DNA of 10,224 nucleotides from Candidatus Pacearchaeota archaeon CG11_big_fil_rev_8_21_14_0_20_30_13. GTDB taxonomy: Archaea > Nanobdellota > Nanobdellia > Pacearchaeales > GW2011-AR1. The stretch is from NCBI GenBank assembly GCA_002762735.1, contig PCVV01000028.1:4484-14707 (forward strand), read 5' to 3'. Both the position numbers and the translations under genes were made by a program. This document shows, piece after piece, positions 5,793 through 10,224 of the stretch; within the stretch, counting starts at the first letter, position 1; every line of letters starts with the position of its first letter. Below the pieces are notes generated by a model. That model searched no databases. It was not told where the DNA came from and saw only the letters and a list, made by a program, of their open reading frames with translations.

Positions 5793-6530
5793 TTAATGAA
5801 CAAGCGTAAGGAAAATTTTAAAAAAGAGTACAGTTAAAACAAAAATTAAAGTTTCCGCTAACCCCGTATGACTTTCCTTGAGATGCTCGTGCATTGAAGG
5901 AACAATATCTGAAAGCGCTATGTACAAAAGCCCTCCAGCAGATACTAAAATGAGATATGGAATTATATAAGAAATTAAATCTAACAAGAAATAACCTAAA
6001 ATTCCTCCAAGAACTGCTGAAAGTGCAGAATAAAAATTTAAAAGAAGTGCCTTTTTTCTTTTAAATCCACTATGTACCAAAATCGCAAAATTTCCTACTT
6101 CATGAGGAATTTCATGAATCAAAACCGAAAAAGTTACTAACATTCCAGTCTGATTTCCAATTAAGAAGGAACCTGCAATTAAAAGGCCATCAAAAAAATT
6201 GTGAAAGAAATCTCCTCCTAATAAAAGAGAACCTGTTGGTTTCTTGGGAATTCCTTCTTTCCCGCAATGATGCCAATGAAGAAAAGTTTCAATTAGAAAA
6301 AAAAGAACTATTCCTCCTACAATATAAGCTAAAGAATTCAAAAATTCTTCAGAAGGAAGAATTTCTAAAGCTTCTGGAATTAAATCAAAAAAGACTACTG
6401 AAATTAAACTTGCCGCTGCAAATGAGATTAAATAATGGATTATTTTTTGAAGATGTTTACTTGTGATTAAAATTCCTACAAAACTTACTAAACTCACCAA
6501 AAAAGTTGCAAGAATTATCTTTAGGAACAT
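5793..6530 (-). CDS. ZIP-family divalent metal transporter
   Basis: The 245-residue protein has about eight membrane helices and the two metal-binding helices typical of ZIP carriers: HNFFDG (H110, N111, D114) and HEIPHE (H139, E140, H143, E144). The family moves Zn2+ or other divalent metals into the cytoplasm across the cell membrane. A short loop before the first of these helices, HWHHCGKEG, may be the usual histidine-containing variable loop. An in-frame TTG lies 15 bases upstream (6545), but I chose ATG at 6530 because the TATA box (minus-strand AATTATAAAG, about 6551-6560) is 25 bases before it, matching the leaderless spacing of neighbouring genes. The metal cannot be told from sequence. 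Confidence 0.9.
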   Translation of the reverse strand: MFLKIILATFLVSLVSFVGILITSKHLQKIIHYLISFAAASLISVVFFDLIPEALEILPSEEFLNSLAYIVGGIVLFFLIETFLHWHHCGKEGIPKKPTGSLLLGGDFFHNFFDGLLIAGSFLIGNQTGMLVTFSVLIHEIPHEVGNFAILVHSGFKRKKALLLNFYSALSAVLGGILGYFLLDLISYIIPYLILVSAGGLLYIALSDIVPSMHEHLKESHTGLAETLIFVLTVLFFKIFLTLVH

Positions 6531-6550
6531 TAAAGAAATTGACAAGGGAT

Positions 6551-6560
6551 CTTTATAATT
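6551..6560 (-). promoter_or_regulatory. TATA box that fixes the ZIP start
   Basis: Minus-strand AATTATAAAG is centred about 25 bases before the ATG at 6530 but only about 10 bases before the alternative TTG at 6545. The TTG would lie upstream of the transcription start, so the ATG is preferred. Confidence 0.55.
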
Positions 6561-6571
6561 TTAATTGTTTG

Positions 6572-7417
6572 CTAAAAATTTGTATCCATTAATTTATCTA
6601 AAGGACTTTGAATCTTTCTTAACTCTTCTGTTGAAACATGAGTATAAATTTGGGTTGTTGAAAGATCTGCATGCCCAAGAAGTTCTTGAATTTTCCTTAT
6701 ATCTACTCCATCTTCTAAAAGATGAGTTGCAAAAGAATGTCTTAATGTATGACAATGAACTTCCTTTTTTATACCCGCTTTTTTTGCTGCGGCCTTGACA
6801 ATTTTTTGAATATTCCTTGAAGACATTTCTTCCCCATTCCTTCCGGAGAATAAATATTTTATTGTCCTCAATTTTTGTCTTTCTGCTTGCTTTTTTAATT
6901 TTGAAAAGATAAATAGGGGAATATTAAACATCCGGTCTTTTTTTCCTTTCCCTTGTTTGACATAACCAATCTTTTCATCAAAATAAAGATTCTTTGTTTC
7001 TAGGGAAACTAATTCGGAAACTCTTAATCCAGTTGCATAAATTAGAGAAACCATTAATTTTGACTTTTTTGTATTTAGGGATTCGAGTAATTCTCTTGCT
7101 TCTTTTTTTGTTAAAACTAACGGAATTCTTTTTTCTCTTTTTGGTCTTTTTATATTTGCTGTTAAATCTTTTTTTAAAATAGATGAATAGGCATATTTTA
7201 TCGAGGCAAGAAACATAATAATTGAGATTGATGCTCTATTCGAGAGGTTCTCTGCAATATATGCTTTGAGATCATCTTCATCAATCTCTTCTGGGTCTTT
7301 TTTTGAAAAACTAAAAAGGAGTTCATTAAATTTGATATAATTTTTTAAAGTGTATTTTGAATTCTTTGAAATCTTAAGTTCAATTTCTAACTTTTTTAAA
7401 AACTCTTGTTGGTTCAT
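6572..7417 (-). CDS. xerA: Tyrosine recombinase XerA
   Basis: The 281-residue protein is a full-length tyrosine recombinase. An N-terminal SAM-like core-binding domain (about 1-90) is followed by a catalytic domain with all expected residues: R132 (TGLRVSE), K157 (QGKGKKDR), H223 and R226 (HTLRHSFATHLL), H249 (LLGHADLSTT) and nucleophile Y258 (QIYTHV). Length and architecture match archaeal XerA, which resolves chromosome dimers at a dif site; phage-type integrases usually diverge more. The ATG overlaps the HAD-hydrolase stop by four bases, so the two are co-transcribed. A dif-like sequence lies about 2.8 kb away at 10170-10197. An alternative is a mobile-element integrase, but no cargo or second att site is seen nearby. 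Confidence 0.9.
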   Translation of the reverse strand: MNQQEFLKKLEIELKISKNSKYTLKNYIKFNELLFSFSKKDPEEIDEDDLKAYIAENLSNRASISIIMFLASIKYAYSSILKKDLTANIKRPKREKRIPLVLTKKEARELLESLNTKKSKLMVSLIYATGLRVSELVSLETKNLYFDEKIGYVKQGKGKKDRMFNIPLFIFSKLKKQAERQKLRTIKYLFSGRNGEEMSSRNIQKIVKAAAKKAGIKKEVHCHTLRHSFATHLLEDGVDIRKIQELLGHADLSTTQIYTHVSTEELRKIQSPLDKLMDTNF

Positions 7418-8043
7418 AAATCAATCAAAAACTCCTTTAACTGTTTTCTAAAAAGTTTATTATTAAGAAAAAGGATTGTCTTTATACCAAGATATTTTGC
7501 AGGGGAAAGGTTCCAAGCACGATTGTCTACAAAAAGAATTTCCCCTGGGGAAAGCTTCAATTTGTTTAGTAAAAGAAGATAGATTTTTTTATTGGGTTTT
7601 CTTACTTTAACATCACAAGAAACAATTACTGGAGAAAAAATTTTATGAAAGCTCTTTGGAATTAAAGGTTCTTCAGAAAGAGACCATTGATCTGAAAGGA
7701 TGGAAATTTTAAAACCTCTTTTCTTTAGCTTTTTTGCTATCTTTAAGAGTTCCTTATTTTCTTTAAACTTTTTTTTATATTCTTTTATATAAATCTCTTC
7801 TATCTTTTTCTCCGAAAAATTTAAATTCTTTGAAAGAGAATTTAACAATTCTTTTTTTGATATTAAGCCCTCCATAGATTTTGCATAAAGGGCGTCAATT
7901 GAATCTAAATAATCATCTAAATTTAAATTAAAATTTTTTGCAAAAGTTTCTTGTATTCCTTTTTTTGATTTTCCTTTCTTATTTAATTGCAAAACTCCTC
8001 CCACATCAAAAACAACTGCTTTAATTTTGGAACATTCTTTCAT
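7414..8043 (-). CDS. HAD-superfamily hydrolase
   Basis: The 209-residue protein carries the HAD motifs in order: VVFDVGGVL with nucleophile D13, ISILSDQ with S117, the lysine of VRKPNKKIY (K149), and ILFVDNRAWNLSPAKYLGI with D173. A helical cap insertion occupies about residues 20-95. In motif I the usual second aspartate is glycine (D-V-G), as in several FDxGGVL-type members such as the YihX and epoxide-hydrolase-N-terminal groups. It is probably a small-molecule phosphatase or similar; the substrate is unknown. The stop overlaps the xerA start (ATGA, 7414-7417), which suggests coupled expression although no functional link is known. Minus-strand ATTTAAAG is 25 bases before the ATG. Confidence 0.85.
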   Translation of the reverse strand: MKECSKIKAVVFDVGGVLQLNKKGKSKKGIQETFAKNFNLNLDDYLDSIDALYAKSMEGLISKKELLNSLSKNLNFSEKKIEEIYIKEYKKKFKENKELLKIAKKLKKRGFKISILSDQWSLSEEPLIPKSFHKIFSPVIVSCDVKVRKPNKKIYLLLLNKLKLSPGEILFVDNRAWNLSPAKYLGIKTILFLNNKLFRKQLKEFLIDL

Positions 8044-8063
8044 TTAATGATTATCCGAACTTT

Positions 8064-8071
8064 CTTTAAAT
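8064..8071 (-). promoter_or_regulatory. Candidate TATA box of the HAD-xerA operon
   Basis: Minus-strand TTATTTAAAG is centred 25 bases before the ATG at 8043 (leaderless). A second box, CTTTATAAG (8079-8086), would give a leader of about 14 bases. Either could serve. Confidence 0.45.
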
Positions 8072-8105
8072 AATTTTCTTATAAAGAAAAAGTTGCTTTA
8101 GGATT

Positions 8106-8129
8106 AATTCGTCCTGAAAAGGGCGAATT
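8106..8129. repeat. Inverted repeat with 9-base arms and 6-base spacer
   Basis: AATTCGTCC and GGGCGAATT pair over nine positions across TGAAAA, with one G-U pair if transcribed as plus-strand RNA and one C-A mismatch on the minus strand. It begins immediately after the stop of the 49-aa gene and precedes the HAD promoter. It could be a terminator-like hairpin or a protein-binding site. Confidence 0.45.
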
Positions 8130-8279
8130 TTATAATTTTGAAAATCCTTTCTTTGTTAAGAGTCTCTGATTAATATAAATTAAAAGTACTGCTCCGATAA
8201 TAAAAAGCCAATCAATTTTAAATGAAAGTGCCAAAAAAAACAATGCGAGAATTGAATTAAATAAAACTTGACCATTCAT
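8130..8279 (-). CDS. 49-residue two-helix membrane protein
   Basis: A short frame from ATG at 8279 to TAA at 8130 encodes 49 residues: MNGQVLFNSI, then hydrophobic segments at about 5-20 (VLFNSILALFFLALSF) and 23-37 (DWLFIIGAVLLIYIN), ending in a basic tail (QRLLTKKGFSKL). By the positive-inside rule the C-terminus should be cytoplasmic. Support for a real gene comes from the two clean helices, the basic tail, and a TATA box GTATAAAAA (8301-8309) centred 26 bases before the ATG, the same spacing as its neighbours. I do not recognise a family. It is divergent from the LysE operon and shares its promoter region. Confidence 0.6.
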   Translation of the reverse strand: MNGQVLFNSILALFFLALSFKIDWLFIIGAVLLIYINQRLLTKKGFSKL

Positions 8280-8300
8280 CTCTTTTTCAAGTAGAATCTC

Positions 8301-8309
8301 TTTTTATAC
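8301..8309 (-). promoter_or_regulatory. TATA box of the 49-residue membrane protein
   Basis: Minus-strand GTATAAAAAG is centred about 26 bases before the ATG at 8279 and predicts a leaderless mRNA. It is one half of a divergent promoter pair with the LysE operon box at 8331-8338. Confidence 0.5.
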
Positions 8310-8330
8310 ATTTTTAAAATCCCTAAAAAG

Positions 8331-8338
8331 TTATAAAC
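8331..8338 (+). promoter_or_regulatory. TATA box of the LysE-family operon
   Basis: AAGTTATAAACT is centred 25 bases before the ATG at 8359, predicting a leaderless transcript. The position supports the small 68-residue frame as the true first gene of the operon. Confidence 0.55.
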
Positions 8339-8358
8339 TAAAAAATCCATTTTATTAG

Positions 8359-8565
8359 ATGGAAAGGAAAAGGCTAGTTGAAACCCTTATTGGAACCTTC
8401 ATAATAACCTTTTTATTAATTTCAATTCTTATGGAAAAAAGCTCTAAGTTAAATTTCCAAGAATTCCCTAATTTTTTTAAGAAAAAATTTCAAAAAAAGT
8501 TCATCTTAAAAAAATCCATTTGTTTAGAACCTCGAGATAATAAATTTTCCAATTCTTTAAGCTAA
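8359..8565 (+). CDS. Small single-helix membrane protein, first gene of the LysE operon
   Basis: The 68-residue protein has a basic start (MERKR), one membrane helix at about residues 8-25 (TLIGTFIITFLLISILM), and a strongly basic, lysine- and phenylalanine-rich tail with one cysteine. The positive charge on both sides makes the topology unclear. I know no family for it. It is supported as a gene by the TATA box 25 bases upstream and by the LysE-family gene starting one base after its stop. A role as an accessory subunit of the exporter is only a guess from position. Confidence 0.6.
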   Translation: MERKRLVETLIGTFIITFLLISILMEKSSKLNFQEFPNFFKKKFQKKFILKKSICLEPRDNKFSNSLS

Positions 8566-8566
8566 A

Positions 8567-9193
8567 ATGACTTTGGAAGTTTTATTAAAAGGGTTTCTTG
8601 TTGGATTTACTGCTGCACTCCCATTCGGTCCCCTAGGTATACTTTGTATAAAAAAAAGTTTAATCCCAAAAAATTTAGGAGGATATTTTACAGGCTTTGG
8701 TGCAGCATGTGTTGATGCCCTCTTTGCGTTAGTCGCTGGATTTGGAATCACAATTATCTCAAAATTTTTAATAAACAATGAAAGTTCAATTAAGGGAATT
8801 GGAGGTCTCTTTTTGATATTTTTAGGATTGAAAGAATTGAAAACAAAAGTCCCTAGAGAGATAAAAACTCAAAATGAAAGAAAAGATTTTCTAAAGGAAT
8901 TTTTCTCTGGATTTTCGCTTGCAATTGCAAACCCTTTTGTGATTTTCTCTTTCCTTGCCCTCTACACTATACTAGGGCTTGGGAAAATCGCAGGGGACTA
9001 TGGGCTTTCTGCCCTTTTGGTTCTTTCTACTTTCCTTGGATCTTTTTTGGGTCTTGCTTTTTTAAATTGGATTGTGATTCATAAAAAACATAAAATTAAG
9101 GAAGGCCTTTTAAACAAAATAAATAAAATTTTAGGGGGAATTTTGACGGGAACTGGAATTTATTTGATCCTTCAAAATTTGGTAAGTTTCTAA
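8567..9193 (+). CDS. LysE-family exporter
   Basis: The 208-residue protein has about six membrane helices and the LysE/RhtB signature near the start, FTAALPFGPLGILCIKKSL (about residues 14-32). This is followed by the conserved GFGAACVDALFALVAGFG helix and the ANPFVIFSFLALYTILG segment in the middle. The family exports amino acids or other small solutes across the cytoplasmic membrane; the substrate here is unknown. A short charged loop (about 93-111, rich in Lys, Arg and Glu) separates the halves. The gene is packed between two tiny membrane-protein genes with single-base gaps on both sides, so all three are one transcription unit. Length is typical for the family. Confidence 0.85.
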   Translation: MTLEVLLKGFLVGFTAALPFGPLGILCIKKSLIPKNLGGYFTGFGAACVDALFALVAGFGITIISKFLINNESSIKGIGGLFLIFLGLKELKTKVPREIKTQNERKDFLKEFFSGFSLAIANPFVIFSFLALYTILGLGKIAGDYGLSALLVLSTFLGSFLGLAFLNWIVIHKKHKIKEGLLNKINKILGGILTGTGIYLILQNLVSF

Positions 9194-9194
9194 T

Positions 9195-9410
9195 ATGAAA
9201 AAATATCTTAATCATGAAGCTTTCATTTTCTTTGGAGTTTTAATTGTAATTGGAACTCTACTAAAACTTTTTGGAACTCTACAAATAGATTCAGATTGGT
9301 TTTGGTGCCTTACGGGAATTGCTTTGACTATTGAAGGAACAATTGCCCTTCTAAAACAAAAACAATTTGATCGAAAAGATCAATTTATTTTAAAAGACAG
9401 CATAAAATAA
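9195..9410 (+). CDS. Small two-helix membrane protein, last gene of the LysE operon
   Basis: The 71-residue protein has two predicted helices, at about residues 10-29 (AFIFFGVLIVIGTLLKLFGT) and 35-54 (WFWCLTGIALTIEGTIALL), joined by an acidic turn (QIDSD). A polar tail rich in Lys, Gln and Asp follows. It starts one base after the stop of the LysE-family gene. I do not recognise the family. Its stop is five bases from the stop of the convergent secreted-protein gene. Confidence 0.65.
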   Translation: MKKYLNHEAFIFFGVLIVIGTLLKLFGTLQIDSDWFWCLTGIALTIEGTIALLKQKQFDRKDQFILKDSIK

Positions 9411-9415
9411 AAAGG

Positions 9416-9862
9416 TTAAAAAAACCATCCAATAATTTTTAACCCAATTTTTAAAAAGAAAAGTTTCAGGTTCTTGCCAAACGAAAGCCCTTCTATTTGA
9501 ATCTCTCCATTAGATAACTTTTCGTTAACTAAATCAATAACACTCATGTTTTCATCAATATTTTGAAATTTGGAAACGTTTCCCATTTTCACATTATATG
9601 TGGCGTTTTCATTTAAATTACAAGAGATTTCTACAACCATGTGGTCCTCAATTTTGAGACTTCCTGTTAGATTGTTTTCTATATAAATATTTAAAATTTC
9701 ATTTGAAAAAGGAATTTGGTTTGGAATTATTTGACCTACTAATGTTGGACTAAGATTCTCAATGCCATTACAAATTTCACTTTGATTTTTAATCTCAAAT
9801 GAGCTTAAAAGAGAAGAAAATAATAAAACAGTTACAACTGCGAGAAAAAACATTGGTTTCAT
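9416..9862 (-). CDS. Secreted, probably N-glycosylated protein, possibly SCP2-like
   Basis: The 148-residue protein starts with a signal peptide or anchor (about 2-21, FFLAVVTVLLFSSLLSS) and ends in a hydrophobic segment (LKLFFLKIGLKIIGWFF). Between them are six Asn-X-Ser/Thr sequons (NQS, NLS, NLT, NAT, NVS, NMS), many for its size, which points to a glycosylated surface protein. Two cysteines (in EICNG and ISCNL) could form a disulfide. The second half, NMSVIDLVNEKL...NGEIQIEG...NLKLFF, resembles the end of SCP2-like lipid-binding domains, but this is weak. ATG at 9862 is chosen over an in-frame ATG at 9853 because minus-strand ATTTAAAA lies 25 bases before it. The gene converges on the LysE operon. 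Confidence 0.65.
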   Translation of the reverse strand: MKPMFFLAVVTVLLFSSLLSSFEIKNQSEICNGIENLSPTLVGQIIPNQIPFSNEILNIYIENNLTGSLKIEDHMVVEISCNLNENATYNVKMGNVSKFQNIDENMSVIDLVNEKLSNGEIQIEGLSFGKNLKLFFLKIGLKIIGWFF

Positions 9863-9882
9863 ATGGTACTAAATAAAAAACG

Positions 9883-9890
9883 TTTTAAAT
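9883..9890 (-). promoter_or_regulatory. TATA box of the secreted-protein gene
   Basis: Minus-strand ATTTAAAACG is centred about 25 bases before the ATG at 9862, giving a leaderless transcript and supporting that start over the ATG at 9853. Confidence 0.5.
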
Positions 9891-10224
9891 AATTTTTCTA
9901 AAATTTTTGAAAAGATCTTTTTCTTTTGTAGAATTTTTATTAATTATTCGGTGTAAAGAATAATCATTTAGTAGGCTTCTCAAAAGTCTTTTTTTTAATT
10001 TTATTCACTAAGGAACCTTTATTAAGGAATTTTTTAAATTTTTAACTCTCACTTTCGTCTTCTTTACTTATAAAAATTAAAAAAAATTGAAAACTCATTA
10101 ATTAGGTAAAGATCCCTCTCTTTTAATAATTTGAAAGTACCAAATAGCCCAAAATTGATGATTTTTACTAGTTCGTACAATATATCTTGTACGAACTTCT
10201 TATAATAAGCCTCTTTTTTAGGTC
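9891..10224. other. Gene-free, AT-rich stretch at the right edge
   Basis: No reading frame longer than about 20 codons was found on either strand. The stretch is poly-A/T-rich. Its one striking element is the 28-base inverted repeat at 10170-10197, described separately. TATA-like sequences occur at about 10067-10075 (plus, CTTATAAAA) and near 10199-10209 (either strand, TTATAATAA). A gene beyond the right edge may start from the latter. Confidence 0.5.
10170..10197. repeat. Perfect 11-6-11 inverted repeat: candidate dif/XerA site
   Basis: The arm AGTTCGTACAA (10170-10180) and the arm TTGTACGAACT (10187-10197) are exact reverse complements, separated by the six bases TATATC; symmetry stops on both sides. 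Xer recombination sites are known to consist of two 11-base recombinase-binding arms flanking a 6-base core, 28 bases in total. This match to the architecture, in non-coding DNA about 2.8 kb from xerA, makes a dif site likely. Perfect symmetry is unusual, since natural dif arms normally differ. Other possibilities are an operator or the hairpin of an RNA. Confidence 0.6.

Noticed and set aside
6531..6545. TTG start for the ZIP transporter
   Set aside because: It would lie about 10 bases from the TATA box and hence upstream of the expected transcription start; the in-frame ATG at 6530 fits the spacing seen for other genes.
6236..7182. Plus-strand frames opposite the ZIP transporter and xerA
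   Set aside because: Both host genes carry complete family motifs; the antisense frames are Leu/Phe/Lys-rich and lack promoters.
10153..10161. Possible C/D-box RNA (TTGATGATT)
   Set aside because: The C box lacks the preceding purine and no CTGA D box follows within a suitable distance.
10170..10197. Intrinsic terminator reading of the palindrome
   Set aside because: There is no adjacent gene ending into it within the window and no T-run directly after either arm; the 11-6-11 geometry fits a Xer site better, though an RNA hairpin cannot be excluded.

Overview
The window looks like a piece of an AT-rich, gene-dense archaeal chromosome, most likely from a small-genome DPANN-type lineage (Woesearchaeota/Pacearchaeota/Nanoarchaeota-like). 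The lineage is inference. The archaeal assignment rests on adjacent genes for eL18 (L18e), uL13 and uS9, an archaeal XerA-type recombinase, an intron-less tRNA-Leu(CAA) without encoded CCA, and TATA boxes of the TTTATAA/TTTAAA kind about 25 bases before many start codons, which implies mostly leaderless mRNAs.

Layout from left to right. Bases 1-569 (minus) carry two small membrane or secreted proteins; the left one runs off the window. Bases 570-884 hold no gene but contain a cluster of inverted and direct repeats. Bases 885-3723 (minus) form a tight three-gene operon read in the order coiled-coil protein, papain-fold (NlpC/P60-like) protein, HerA/VirB4-like ATPase with a C-terminal winged helix. 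It lies directly downstream of the 3' end of tRNA-Leu(CAA) (3808-3890, minus), a classic insertion position. Bases 3891-4022 hold divergent promoters for the tRNA and for the plus-strand ribosomal operon rpl18e-rpl13-rps9 (4023-5198). That operon begins with an unusually long leader that can fold.

The next block is on the minus strand. It holds a zinc-ribbon protein carrying only the DNA-binding 'Recombinase' domain of large serine recombinases (5232-5762), a ZIP metal transporter (5793-6530), and a two-gene operon of a HAD-family hydrolase overlapping xerA (6572-8043). A 49-aa two-helix membrane protein (8130-8279) with its own promoter lies just upstream. Bases 8359-9410 (plus) form a compact operon of a LysE-family exporter flanked by two tiny membrane proteins. 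It converges on a secreted, sequon-rich protein (9416-9862, minus). The last 360 bases are non-coding and contain a perfect 11-6-11 inverted repeat at 10170-10197, the exact architecture of a Xer/dif recombination site.

The parts that most deserve follow-up are the dif-like site together with xerA, the HerA-like/papain-like/coiled-coil operon beside tRNA-Leu, and the catalytic-domain-less serine-recombinase relative. The ribosomal cluster also lacks the rpoN/rpoK genes often found after rps9 in archaea. All functional calls come from reading motifs by eye; no database search was possible.
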